A DNA stretch of 64,000 bases from Casuarius casuarius (taxonomy: Eukaryota; Chordata; Aves; Casuariiformes; Casuariidae), in assembly GCA_003342895.1 (NCBI GenBank), contig PTFA01000005.1, positions 3,469,988 through 3,533,987 on the forward strand, in the 5' to 3' direction. Position 1 is the stretch's first letter; every line of letters starts with the position of its first letter. Of the stretch, positions 11,497-24,200 are shown one piece after another. The notes below the pieces were generated by a model. It did no database searches, was not told the origin of the DNA, and saw only the letters and a program-made list of their open reading frames with translations. The position numbers and the translations under genes were made by a program.

Positions 11497-12404
11497 CTGA
11501 AGTATCTGCAGGGGGAAGGGATCTGGGATCTAGCAGTTCAGCATAACTCTTTTCCAGATAATGTGTCTAGGCATAATGTCAAGAATAGTTAAGTATGGTG
11601 AAATTGCAGAATCCAAACTCTCACTTGTGGAGAAGTGGATTTACAGCACTGCAAATGAAAACTCAAGTTACGTTGCTCATGCCTAGTTAGTGCCACTTTG
11701 CAGCCATCTCTGCCTGGTTTTCTGATTGTTTTCTTTTACCTGGAGGTGCTTAGGAGATGGACTACAGGTCATAAAAACTATAGGAGTTCCCCATTATAGT
11801 GACATTTCGGAGAGAGTTTGCTGCAGAAGAAAATTCAGCTTCCCTCTGCTGCCCTGCGGTGTAGAGTACTTTTGCTCACACCAGTGCTGGCCTAAAATTA
11901 AAACAAAAAACCCCCCAAACCAAAAACCTTTTTCACTGTTTCCTTCCTTTGGTCCTAAGGAAGGAGATTAGAGAACTGAGCAGAAGTAGATGACTTGCGC
12001 TCTTTGTAGGCTATCAAAGTGCATGTATTTAGTAGTCTTCTATCTTGCACACTGCTCTGTTCACCTCTGCTAGTTAAAAGTACACCTCAGAAGGAAGAAA
12101 CATGCCTGCCCCTTCTCTGCTTCCCATACATTTGCTTTTAGGCACACTTGCATGGCACTAGTNTTTGGGCTGGCTTTGCACCTGCCTACGACCCTGAATC
12201 CGTAGCTTGGGATGGAAGNGGGGGGAAGTCCGATTGTATTTCTGCAAGCACCTTTCCTCCTCAAGAAACCCAGCAAGGTAGCTGTTCACTGCCAAATGTT
12301 ACCTTCAGCACAGAGAAGGAAAAAATGCTTCTTAAATATCAAAAGTGCAGGCATGCTATCCTTGCTTAGATTGATTAGTACTGTATACTTTCTCTTACAA
12401 TCAG

Positions 12405-12431
12405 CAAGATGACAGACATCACTAAACGTGG
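12405..12431 (+). other. Weak candidate exon with a start codon
   Basis: A pyrimidine-rich acceptor (ctttctcttacaatcag) precedes 27 bases ending at a TGG|GTAAGG donor. Inside, ATG at 12409 (A at -3) opens MTDITKRG and leaves in phase 2. The frame does not fit the phase 1 of the exon at 2131-2251, so it could only be an independent start or an unrelated exon. Chance is the leading explanation. Confidence 0.12.
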
Positions 12432-13235
12432 GTAAGGCCAGCAGAACTGGACATGGGAATACACAGAACTGAAACGTCTGAAGTATTGCAGCTGGGAAGG
12501 TTTTCTTCTAAGTGTGGAAAAGCAGCTTGTTTGGAGTTAAAACGTAACATTGTTTACAGTGGCAATGGGTGTAGAAGCAGGATCAGCTTTCTGATAAGGG
12601 GATTTTTCCAGGTATGCTATATGAGGGGTTAGAAAGCAGGAAGAAAGGAGAGAGGACTGCAAGCTGACTGCATGGTGCTGAAAGAACTCTTTTTATACTG
12701 AGATTTTTTTCTTTTTCATTTCTTGGTGCGTGGGTTCACATTTGAAGATATTTCTGAGGGGAGACAGGAGAATTTTGGTAACTGGTAAGCATGTTAAACC
12801 TCAAATGTAAGCTATCAAACAGGTTTACAGCAGCTGCTAACAAGCCACACTTACCAAACCAGGTAATCTAGTGCTAGTGAAGAAGAATCTCTGTTTTTAC
12901 CATAAACTTTTGAATGATGCATATTCAAGTGCATATGAGCAAATGATGCGTGTTTTTATGGGCATATATACTCTCAAATCTTTGTACTAACTTTTAAACA
13001 TCTTAACCTTTATCTTGTTCTTTTATATGGATGTTAGAACACCGAAAGATCTGCTGTTTAAATTATATTTGAGTGTGATCTTTAACTGTAGCGTGGTTTC
13101 TGTTAGTGTAAAAAGAATAATTATTCCTGTATGTAAAACAATTTTTTTAAAGTTGATTTAAAATCTTTTAGCAAATGGACCTTGCAGGAGCAGAGAATAT
13201 GCAGTGTATATGTAGGTAGTACTTTACCATTTTAA

Positions 13236-13290
13236 GAGAGAGAGAGGTTTTATGTGTGTGTGTGTATATATATATATATAAAAAAAAAAG
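13236..13290. repeat. Compound microsatellite (GA)n (TG)n (TA)n A-run
   Basis: A short GA run at 13236-13246 is followed by alternating TG from about 13253, then TA to about 13280, then a run of A to 13289. Such compound dinucleotide tracts are prone to length variation. Confidence 0.9.
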
Positions 13291-13974
13291 AATACTGTTC
13301 TGTAAACACATGCCTTTTGCATGGACACCACTGTGTAGGTTGAAACGAAAGCTTGTGTTTTAGTGGTCCTTGTGTTAAGTGAAATGAAAGCTCCTGCTTT
13401 TATTAAAATATATTGCTGAAGCATAGTGAGATTCTATAACATCTTCAGTATTGTATAAAATAAGGCAGTATGATATCTATATTTTCCCTTAGAAGACTGG
13501 AAGTGACTTCCCACGGACACAAAACTACTGTAGACAAAAACCTGTGTTCTTTTTCTTTTTTAAACGCTGCATCAGTGTTTAACCATTTGTGATATAAAGG
13601 CAATGTACACAACAGGTGTTAGCTAATAACTGTTCCTGGGCAATAAAGAACACCTTTAAAACTTAAAGTAGAAAATAAGGCACTAAAAGCCATGAATAAG
13701 AAAATGTGAACCTCTCCGAGGAGAATGTTTCCAATGCTAGGTGTCGGCCAGCGCTCAGTGCTCTTATCGCCCAGGCTGCTTCAGTGAGCTGCTGAGCTGC
13801 CTTGTTGTAGCAAAGGGGGTGATTTCTTAGTGTGCTGCCTTTGTCAAAGGCATTGCAGTTCAGGCAGTTCTTCTAAGCAGCTTTTTTCGGTAATCTGAAA
13901 AAATGTCCTGCGTTTAAAACGACAGTGGGCCAATCTAATCCCTGCTGTAATTTGGTAGACTAAACTTGACCTAA

Positions 13975-14031
13975 GCATTTGGATGTGGTTGGATATGGCT
14001 ACAGTTTAGATTTATGCATTTGGATATGGTT
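13975..14031. repeat. Imperfect 16-base direct repeat
   Basis: gcatttggatgtggtt at 13975-13990 and gcatttggatatggtt at 14016-14031 differ at one base and are 41 bases apart. A truncated third copy (ggatatgg) lies between them. This is probably a small local duplication. Confidence 0.6.
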
Positions 14032-14886
14032 AATACCTTCAAGTATTAACCTTTAAGTGTATAGCATGCGATTTTCATACGGTAATCATGGCTTACTGTC
14101 CTTTGTATTAACAAGGAAAGGTCAGGAGCAATGCTTCTTAGCCACGTTTTACATAATCTTAACTTCAGATCGTTCAGAGGCTTTCAGCGAATGCTTTTTG
14201 TCTTGTATTGGCTTCTAAAATTAGTGTTAAATACAATCATGTCTGCTGTATGTTTATAGAGTAACAGGGAAAAGGGCTACAAAGACTGATTGGATTTTTA
14301 GGATTATCTGCATTCGTGTATGTTTGAGTAATGTTGTCTGTCCACCCTGCTGGCAGTGTGTCTTTCATAAGCATTAGGCCAAAAGTAATAGACAATGTCA
14401 CAGTGACCTGGATTCTGTTCTAATTCACTCATCAGTTTTTTAGTATAGGCTTTCAAAGATTTTCTGTTGATGACAATGATGTGAAAGACAGACTAGTTNT
14501 TCTTTTATGTACCGTATTGAATTTGACTAGAAAATGTGTGTGCTTGTCTATGCAATGTAAACAGAATGAATGTTGAAGTTAATAGATGATGCGTATCTGA
14601 TATTGTACGATAACTTACTAGATTTTAGGAAAGTTCCCAGCAGTCAGATTTTTCATGTCTGTTTTGTGGGGTGTGTTTTTTCCACGCGCTTTATTAGTAA
14701 TCTTTGTCATAACTCAGCAGACAGACTTGTATTTATTTATAACTACAGAAATCAGATATAGGAATATTTCTGGAGCCTTTAATGTTGTCCAAAGTTGAAG
14801 TTTTCCCATTTTCAAATGATAATTTTAACAGCGCTTTTATCAGTGTAGTGCAGTACACAGTACACTCTTTGGCTGTTTTTCTGTAG

Positions 14887-14949
14887 GCGTCCTGAACAGC
14901 AGTATCTGCAGGAGCTGTTGCCTTCCCCAGGGTCCCGAGGAAGCAGCAC
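14887..14949 (+). other. Candidate cassette exon (63 nt)
   Basis: A good acceptor (ggctgtttttctgtag) is followed by 63 bases and a CAC|GTGAGG donor. The stretch is locally GC-richer than its surroundings and its length is a multiple of three. It is open in phase 1, which would fit the exon at 2131-2251 (G, then VLNSSICRSCCLPQ...), and also open in phase 2 entry, where RPEQQYLQELLPSPGSR looks more protein-like. The donor has C instead of G at -1, a weakness. Skipping or including it would not change the frame. Confidence 0.2.
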
Positions 14950-15573
14950 GTGAGGCAGCAGTTCTTTTTTCACCGGAGCCTTGTCCACTGCGATTGGCTT
15001 TCTGCCTCTTTCTGCTCTGACTCCTCAGCCCTATTTAGAAAAAAAACAAGCTCTTTCTGTTCACAACAAATGGAATGAATAATGAAAATACTGCAGAAAA
15101 CTCTGCAGAATGATCGCCTCTTACTTTGTTTATATGGTGTGTAGCATGATGAGGTGCAAATCTGTCTGGGTGCAATAGGAAATGATCAAAGAATTCACTA
15201 CTAAGAATTTACTTTAGCAGTAAACTACTACAGGCTGCTTTTGTTGATCCTGGTATTGTTGTTCCTACAATGATTATTATGTAAAATAAATCTGTTGAAG
15301 ATCTGTACAGCATATCAAGTCAGTGAGAGATTTTCCTTGATGTTACCTTAGACTGGTTTGCTTATTCCTTTAACTGATCACTCCCTGTGGTTACTTTTCC
15401 TTTGCAAAAAGCACCATATGAGGAGTAAATCCAACTCTACTCTTCACTCCTTACTAACCTGGAAAGTGATTTTTTTTTCCTCTATCCTATTCCTTAGTTA
15501 AGACTTGTCAAGGACACTTAGTAATGCACAGACAAAATAACTTTCTGAAAAGATGCATAATGTTCGTTTCCAG

Positions 15574-15642
15574 ATTAGTGGATTGTGGAGAAAGTATGCG
15601 TGTCCTTGCAGATTCACTTATCTGATGCTAAATAGAAGACAG
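15574..15642 (+). other. Candidate exon (69 nt) with upstream in-frame ATG
   Basis: The acceptor-like tgttcgtttccag leads into 69 bases that end at a strong CAG|GTATGT donor. Phase 0 is fully open and reads ISGLWRKYACPCRF, then TYLMLNRRQ. The frame also extends back to ATG at 15553 (A at -3; MHNVRFQ), so the stretch could be a short first exon. It does not accept the phase 1 of the exon at 2131-2251 (immediate stop). I recognise no family. Confidence 0.15.
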
Positions 15643-15667
15643 GTATGTACTTGTTCTACTTATTTAG

Positions 15668-15721
15668 GTGTTTATAAAAACAAAAACTGTGTTTTGTGAA
15701 TCCTCAGAGCCTAAAATGAAG
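15668..15721 (+). other. Candidate exon (54 nt) with a near-consensus donor
   Basis: An acceptor with a good pyrimidine tract (cttgttctacttatttag) precedes 54 bases that end at AAG|GTAAGT, about the strongest donor in the window. Phase 0 is open (VFIKTKTVFCESSEPKMK). A nearer acceptor (tcctcag, ending 15707) would instead make a 14-base microexon that is open in phase 1. It lies only 25 bases after the donor at 15642, too close for both to be used in one transcript. Confidence 0.15.
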
Positions 15722-17149
15722 GTAAGTTTATATTTTAACTTTATGCTTATGACAAAAAATCCGATTTTGAAGTCTGAAGTTGAGTTTTATTCAATTTAAG
15801 ATTATCAGTTTCTTTCAGAACTTTAACTACTTTGGAAACACATAGAGCTCTATGTTGTTATGCTGAAAATTTGAAAATTCCTTGTTAGTACATAATACCT
15901 ATGGAGACTTAAAATATGAGCAGTTGAATATTGTTCTTTATTGATGAACATCAATATAACGTTGTATGAGGTCCAATGATATAAAAGCAAGTTTTGAAAG
16001 ATAAATATTTAACTCGGATCCAGTACATGGGCGTAGGTAGGGATCCTGCACTATTAGACTCAGAACAGGCAGACACAGCTGATAGAATAGTTTCCTCGAC
16101 TTCATATTTGAATTTAAAACAGCTTTATTTCCCTCACAACAGCTTACTGAATTCTTCACTAACTTCTATAAAAACATTGCTTCCTTATTGAAACTAGAAT
16201 GCAGAGGCTGTAACCTTTTTTCTTATCTTTTCACTATTTTCACCATAGTGGTTATATACACATGAAAAACAGGAAGGTGAACTTAAAAAGTCATGCTCTT
16301 CATATTCTTTGATTTTGTGGCATTACAGGCAGTGGTCCATTCCCATCACTGGGAGACCTGGGAGGGTTGTGCTAAATATTGCCACTAGGGGCTACTGCTG
16401 TATTTGCAGCTAGCTCTGATTTAGCAAAGTTGATCTATTTTTTTTTTTTTTACTTCTGCTAGCCTTATGTTCCTGGACTACAGATTGCATTTTGTGTAGT
16501 ACTGATTTAGCGATTTCTACGGGTGTACTTTAAAAGCCAGAAAAGCTCCTCTGGGGTTATAAGCTTTTCATACCTGGTGGAAAAGGTACAGTGATGACAG
16601 TGCTGGTCATATGCAAAGTACTTGTGACTGTACTGAGGAACACATGGACCTGTAGTAATCCATTACAGAATATATCTCTGAGCACTGTGGTCATCCCGTC
16701 TGTTCGTTATGAAGGGAGACTGTTTTGCCCACTTCCCCATACCTTCTTTTTTCCATGTGTGACAGCCAAGCTCCTTACTCAGTGCAGTTTTAACAAATCA
16801 GAAAATTAACTGGCATAGACAAGAGTCATATCCAAGACCAGTGTTTGTACGTTAAACTGTTTTTGAACTCTGAACCTTTTGAGTAGTGATCCACAATGAG
16901 TAAATCAGGTTTAGTTTCTCTGTGGTTTAGTTTAACTGTGACTCACTTGCAAATATTCTGTGCCTGGTAATGCTATGATTTGATAGAAATGATTGTGTCG
17001 AGTCCGTTGGCCATGTGATTTGAAAGGCAAGGGGATTTCTGCTTAATCTGCTGTATATTTATATCTAATCAAACCTGCTCTTTTTTGTGTTCAAGGTGAA
17101 AGAAGTGTGAACAAGGTGGAACATAGATCTGTTTCCTAAAGGCTTCTGT

Positions 17150-17166
17150 CCCCCCGCCCCCCCCCC
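17150..17166. repeat. C-rich tract
   Basis: C runs interrupted by a single G; low-complexity intron sequence. Confidence 0.9.
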
Positions 17167-20070
17167 AAGATCTCTCTTTCTAGAGGAATCTGCTTGGACT
17201 GCATTTTTGTAAAAGGTTGTAGTTGCATCATAAAATGGTTATACTAAGCGGTTGCTTAGCATGTAGTTTTCTGTCCTTATTTCAAGGGACAGGACAGCAA
17301 CAAAAATTTGGAATTGAAAATGAACTTTCTGTGGAATTGGATAAAGGTAATGACATGCTTGTAAAAGAGCCTTAACCTTTTAACATTCAGCGTTACTGTA
17401 CTGTCCTTTTCATGTGTGGATTGCAGTTACCGATGCCAGAATGGTAAAACCTTTCAAAAACTTAATTTTGCTTTCTGCTTCCGTGGCAGCAGATGACTTT
17501 ACACAAAACTAGTGAGAGCGCAACCTTCCTCTCATGTTCCCAGGTTTTAAGTAATTTAGGACTTCCCGTGTATTCACTGAAAGTTTTAGTGAACCCTGCT
17601 CTGAACTGCTGACAGTTGGTGGAGTGCATTTTTAGACACAGTCTCAGCAACTCTTTCTCTTGTCCTTCCTTCTTATTGGTGAGTAGCATCAAAAGGAGTA
17701 ACATGTGTGTTAATGGCTGTGTTTTCAACTTAAGAAGCAGATGTTGTGCTTGTCAAGTGTTCTTTCCCCTAAATGAGAATGAATGGTCCACAGGACTGTT
17801 TTGTAGGCCAAAACATTGGATCCTTCACTATATCATGTCCACTGTTAGTAAAAACATCTAGTGACCTGTGGTTTTGAATTAGTTGCTAGCTATGCCACCA
17901 TACTAAAGCCTCTTAAAAGTAATGCTTCATCTCTCCCAACTATATCTTGTTGCTCACTTCAAACCATTGACCTGACTGGGAAAGTCAATCCTAATTTTAC
18001 TAAATTATTACACTGAGTGATCAGCAGTAGCCCTCTGTACAGTCACCATGATTCTCAAGGTGACATGGAGCTCTGTGAGACATGGTATCACAAAGTACCT
18101 TAAGATGGAGGTTGTTGTTGGACTGACCATTTCAGAAGACTGAAATCTTATGTCNACAGAATGTAGATGCAGCTTGAGGTTGTCAGGCTGCTCTTAAATT
18201 TCTGGGATTTTAAGTAAACACTATTGGGTATTTTTCAAGTGAAATGTTTTCATGGAAAATGGTAATTTTTTAGTTCTCATTAAAGTAAAAGCCTTGATAT
18301 TTCCAGCAGAAAATGATTCATTCTTAAAAGAAAAAAAAGTCCAGCCTATTACACATATTCAGGATTTGGGCCAGATATTGGGTCTGTTTTAAACACTTTA
18401 AACTTGTGTTAATAATACAATTTCTTAGCTTTGAATATGTTTCCAAGCAGCTCTGTATAGCAGATAATACAATTTTGAAAAGATAAAGACTCTTTAGAAC
18501 TTGTATCTTCAAAAATAGGGTCATTTCCATCTTGGATGTTCTCATTTGTATGTGTATTTTTCATCTCAGAAGCAAGTTACCAGCCTTCAAAGGTTTTGCA
18601 AATATTTCTTTTTATAAAATATTCTGACCCATTTACTATAGGATGTATGAAGGGTATTGTTTACCTCCAGAGCTGTCTTCCAAGTCAATGATATATGAGA
18701 GGATCAGATGCAAAGTCTACTTGCTGAAAGAAAAAGCTGACCCTCTCTCTACTCTCAAAGAAACCAGAAATATGTTACTATGTTTCATTTAATTGATACA
18801 TCCATTTAATTGGACAAATAGGTGCTGAAGCTGCATGTTGCTGCATAAACCACTCCAAAAGAGTATGGTGTACTAGATTAAAGGTGGTGTTTCTCTATAC
18901 GTACATAGGCTGTTTTCACATCACAGGCTATAGGTTAGAGAAAACCAGAGCTGCCTAGCTAGTTACTACGCTGGGAGTGCTGCTGGTGTTCAGAACGCTT
19001 GGGCAGCACTTTGGCGAAGGTGTCCTTGAGAAGCAGCGACATCGTGTAACATAAATACAGAATGTTCCAGGTGTGGGGCTACACCAGAATGGTTTGATAT
19101 GGTCCTCTTACTCCGTTTGTGAAACTGAGCAGAAACTACTGGAAGCTGTAATGTCTTTTATTATGGATCTCCTACAGAAATGATATTTCCCTCCAGCCAA
19201 ACAATTTGAGTAAGCTAGAGAGTATTTACACCACTCCTGCATGTATTTTCAGCATAGACGCCTTGTTTTAAAGAGAAACTGGCTACGTATGTTGGCAGCT
19301 TAGCATGATGGTTTGCATTTCGCTCATCAGTACTAGTTTTATGTACACGTAGGTGGGTTGCCATTTCTGAAAATGTCTTTTTAAGATGTATGACGGCCCT
19401 CAGGCATGAGTGACAAAAATTCATCGTTGCTACTGATGTTGAGTCAGGCTTTCCTGTAGAAATAATATGGAATGCTTAGTAGGCAACCACATTACTCCGT
19501 AAGGAATGAAGTGCAGTCTAACAGCGTATTCTTCTGGTAGCTGCAGTAATGTGCTTTCCATTCATCTAGACAGACTTCTAATATTCACTTAAGTGAATAT
19601 ACTGAATAAGTACTTTCTTGACTGCAATTTAAACATGCAGTATGCAACAGCAGGGATGCAGGGGAAGCAGTCTGATCTCATGTTAAATCTTGCCATCCTG
19701 GTACTTGTCCCTGGTAGGAGCAAATTAGTCTGAGAGCACTGGGAGACTAGATCTCTGGGGAATACTAACTGAGTTTGAACTTATAAAATTCAGATGTTCA
19801 TTCNTATCTGACACTCTGTTGCTGTAATAGGGTGTTAGTCACCTGTTAATCATGTGGTTCACTGTCAGTCAGCTTGACTATTAACTGAAGGTTAACAAAT
19901 AGTTGTTCCCCACACGTGTTCGTTAAAATTAGATGGCCACTTTACTATTACAGATACCAGAAGGTAGAAAAGAGGCCCTCGCTTTACTTGGCTTTTGTGC
20001 AAATGTGTTTGGTCAGTTGTTTTATAAATGTGCTGGCTTTTTATAACTGTGGTATTCCGGTGAACAACAG

Positions 20071-20100
20071 CTCTCCCTCTTTTTTTTTTTTCTTTCTTTT
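20071..20100. repeat. Pyrimidine tract
   Basis: An unbroken C/T stretch dominated by a 12- to 14-base T run. Such tracts are common in vertebrate introns, and no suitable exon follows it. Confidence 0.8.
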
Positions 20101-21207
20101 TGGTCTTGCAAGCCTCAAAAGGAAGTAAAAGACAGTTAGCCCTTCAGAACTGCACAGCCTTCTTGGGTGTCGATATTGAGGATATGAACAGGAAGTGAGC
20201 TTGTCGAAGAAATAAATATATTTTGGCTTTAAGCAGAAGAAATGAATCCATAGTTTTCTTAACAAATGCTTTAGATCTCTTCCCTGGTAAGTTAATAAAT
20301 TACTTCAGTTAGACAAAAATGCTTCAGAATAATAAGGGAACAGAAGATCACAATTTTCTATAGAGCTTTCTTTTTAAGGCAGATATTTAATGTGGTAAAA
20401 ATTTAAAAGAAACAGTAGTCAGAGATTTATCTACCTGGGAACATCAATGGGGAAAAACAGAAAAATATTTAAACTGTATTCTATCCTGCCAACAATGTTA
20501 TTCAGAATTAAAGGCTTTAAATTCCCACCTGTAGTTAATTAGGATTGAGTGTCTGTTTCTAAGTAAGTCATGCATAAGGAAAGCAAAACTATTACTCAGT
20601 GTGATTAATTAGAGAGTTATGGGAACAAGGCTGAAAGTGCTCACATCTATAGCCAGGATTTTCTATACAGCTTTAATAGCTAAATAGGCTGGTTTTCCAA
20701 GGTACTGAGTTTACGCGCTCTTCTGAAAACCTGTTCACTAATTTGCAAGTCTAAATATTGGATTTGTATTTTCTAACTTTAGGCATGCAAATCAGCAGAT
20801 TCTGGGAACTTCATTTAATGGGTATCAGTAACTACATTCCTAGGTCTTATGGCTATTTTTGGAAATTTGACAAATATGTATCTTCTAGAAAAAAAGTTTG
20901 CCTGCTCCTTTTTGGAGTGTTAAATTGTCAGTAAGAGCAAAATCTAACCTGGGCAAGTGGCGTCTGCAGACTGCTGAGTTTCATGGTCCACTAAAATTGT
21001 GAGGTCTAGAATGCAGTAATTAGAGAGGTGAGTCAATACTTATTAACAAAGCCAGTGCTTGTGATCTGTCTTTAAAGGGAGCAAAGCAACACCGTCCTTC
21101 TTGCGGTGCCCTTACTGACCTGTTCCAGCAGCTTCTGTCTGCTTGCATGGCTCATCCAGAAAAGCATTGGCATGCTTCCTTTAAGAATAAGTAATCTGTT
21201 TTCCAAG

Positions 21208-21257
21208 AAAGCTATAAGTAATTCAGGAAAAATGGAAGACTTTCGTGACTGCATGGG
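21208..21257 (+). other. Weak candidate exon ending at a GTAAGT donor
   Basis: Fifty bases between a weak acceptor (ctgttttccaag) and GGG|GTAAGT. Phase 0 is open (KAISNSGKMEDFRDCMG), and an internal ATG at 21232 has a favourable context (A at -3, G at +4). Phase 1 entry from the exon at 2131-2251 would hit a stop. Probably chance. Confidence 0.1.
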
Positions 21258-24200
21258 GTAAGTCTGGGTATTAATCTGTGTGCACAATTGTGAGGGCTTT
21301 TACAAGCTCCGGTGGCTATCTTTTAAGAATAATTTTTACCTTTTTTTGGATGTAGCTTTGTTTTTTGTTCAATAGATCAGTCTAACACAGGGTTTTATAC
21401 CTCATAACTTTAGAGAGGGACACAGTCTGTGAACTGCTTGCTGCTGCTGAATGATGAATGACAGATGAGGTCTTTGTCAGACAAATTTTAGAGATTCTTC
21501 TTTGAGTGATTTAAAGGCCCTCCCTGCCTCTGGAAGATCCCGTAATTTTATCAACAGTATGGGATGCCTCTGTAGCAGCCAGGCGTGTTATCGCACTTTA
21601 TTTTGCATTGTGTCCACTCCTCCATTTGTGCAGTTCCCATGAGCTGTTTTACTGCTTTCTCCTGGGATGCCAACTTCTAGGAGGTGATCAGAATAGACAG
21701 ATGATGGAAGTAACCTCTTTGTTACTGCAGTTGTCAGAGCAAGTTTGCTAGGATCAAAGCTGGTGAATAGTTTTTATTAGAAAATGAGTCTTTGCATAGT
21801 GTTTCTGTTAAAGCTCTTCTAAATCATGAAGAACATGTCATTGAGGTCTTTGTTATCCTATTTAATTCCACAATTACAAGAGAAAGTACCAAAGATAAAT
21901 AGCCTTTCCTTTTTTCTAAGAGGTAAGCTATTACTTTTTCCTTTTGGAGCAAGGTGATGAAATAGAAAGATAACTTTTGGGAATTCCTCTGTGAAACACT
22001 AATAGCTCATTTTAATCAGTTTTATTCAAGGTAGGTGCACTGCCATGAGCAAGAAAAACTAGTTCAAAAAACTAATTCTGCTCCTTCAGTTTATCATGCT
22101 TGTTATGCATGACTTGGAAATGATCAAGGCTGTTCTCAGGAACTCTTGCAGCAGCCTTTAAGCATGCTGAGTAAGCTCATCATGTAGTGCTGTATTCCCA
22201 AAGTGGCTACGCAAGAAGGAAAATGTTCCTCGCCTCTGACTCCTGGGCTTACAGTATTCTTGATTCCTGAATCTGGCATTTGCAAGCCTATACTGACCTA
22301 CACTGAAAACAATGACCATTTAAAATCTTACTAATATTTTAATGGAAAAGACTTTTGGGGTATAACTTCTGTCAGGATTGCTCTAACTTAATAGTTGCAA
22401 GATGATAAAGTAACAGACCACTGGTGCTAATGGTGGTCTTTAGATTGTCAGCCTAATCCTACAGACGTTTAAAACTGCTTTGCTGTGGTGTTTTACAAGA
22501 TGCCTACATAAACTTCCTAGTGGGTCAAGCTGCTGGTAAGTAGAAACCAGTTCTGGATCTGTGTTTATCAGTTGCTTTCTTTGTAGCTGGTTTGTGTTCT
22601 AGAGTTTACAATCCGTTACTCTTTCTCTGCTAACCTTAGTGCAGTGTGGTCTTGACTTTAAGGTGGAGGCTATTGCCAGTGATGTTTCTATGTTCATAAA
22701 CACAAGTTTATGAATCGAGCCAGACCTGGTCATAGGAGAGGTAATATCTTTTACACTGATAGCCCTGGGGAAAGAAGAGAGGGCAGGAACTCAAGCTTTT
22801 GAGTAGATGTGACTCCACTGAGAGAATCCAAACCAAAGCTGTATGTTGCCATTTACGCCTATCGTTTTTTCTTTAAATCCTCCTCTCTCTGGTAAAGCTT
22901 CTCACAGTATGTAATTTGAAATGAAGCTGAGGCCTTTTTTGGAAAAGCTTAATGTCAGAGCACAAGTTTTGTATGCCTAAAGAATGAGCTATATTGGATC
23001 TGTCTGTTTGTACTGTGTCTGACAGATGAAAGAACTTGTTTAAATTTAGATGCTTCCTCTGTGCTGCATTGATGGAGCCATGAAGTTTTTTTCCGTAGAA
23101 GAGACTGCGTAGGCTTTGAAGTAAGCAGAGAAGAAAATGATGCTTTAAACAAAGTGTTTGTGTTCTTGTAGGAGTTCTGGGAACACAGCCGAAAGAACTG
23201 ATGTCCTGAGTAGGAAATATCCATGCATTTTTTCAAGGGAAAATGTTTGCTTAGAAGAAAATATATTAAAATTATATTGCTAATTCCAGTTCTGTAAATC
23301 TTATGGAACCCAGGCACAGGGATAAGAGAGAGAGTTCAGTTTTGCCATTTTAAAATCCAAAGAACAAAGCATAGCTGACTGATATATTTATCATCGTTTC
23401 TAAATGAAGTGTTGTCTGTCACCCAAAAAACCTTCCCATCTCCCTAAGCTGCCTCTCATGTGTCTAATGTAACCAGGACAAACCAAACCACCTGTGTTCA
23501 GAAAACTGAAAAATGTTAATTTGTGCCAGTCCTGTACTCCCTTCTTTCATAAACTTTATCAAATGGGAATTTCAAAATTCCTAATAAAAAGCACCCATTA
23601 TCTACGTATTAGTTTTTGAGAGATAACCAGAAATGTTCAGTTTTTGTATTAACGGTTATATGACTCCCAGGGTCTGTAATGGTCTCAGTAAAACTGTAAA
23701 CACCACAGTTGTCAACTGTAATTTGCAGCCATAATATGCCTTAAGGAGGAAAGGGAGAGGGAAGAGGAAAAATGCAAGTTCTTTGCAAAGGCAGATTTCA
23801 GGTTTTAAGAAACTAGTAAATTAAGGATGCTGCACTGGATTGGGGGTGGTGCTATCTGTAATCTGCTGAGCAAGGTCTTCCTGAGAGGCTTGAGTGTTGC
23901 TTTTTGCCATACTTCTGCCCTTTCTTCCATTGAACTGCTGAGGGTAGAGTAGGAGGGGCGTGCGGGATCATATAGTGCAAGTTGTGTATAGTGGGTGTGT
24001 GTCCATGTGCATATATTTGTATGAGACTGACACTCATACAGGCCCATAGTAAGGGTTATTGAGGTAGACTCGATTGAAGGAAAAGATGAAAGAGGACAGA
24101 AGAGGTTGTGAGAGGTGATAGGGTAAGCGCAATGGGTAAGGAGGTGGACAGTATGTCAGAGAAAAAAGTGGGGAAATACCTTTACTTTACAGGAGAATAC

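Larger units (their letters stand above)
2252..12404 (+). other. Presumed first intron, part 1 (low feature density)
   Basis: After the GC-rich start (to about 2650) the sequence becomes AT-rich with frequent T runs, as expected for a bird intron. It contains a 13-base C run at 3474-3486, the 29-base palindrome at 6976-7004 and paired hairpins at 11445-11496. The open frames on both strands (for example 3761-4222 on -) lack exon structure or homology I can recognise. I see no complete LINE, LTR or DNA transposon here and no RNA gene. Confidence 0.5.

Noticed and set aside
22955..23317. 120-codon - strand frame
   Set aside because: Starts at GTG, has no recognisable motif, and lies in ordinary AT-rich intron sequence.
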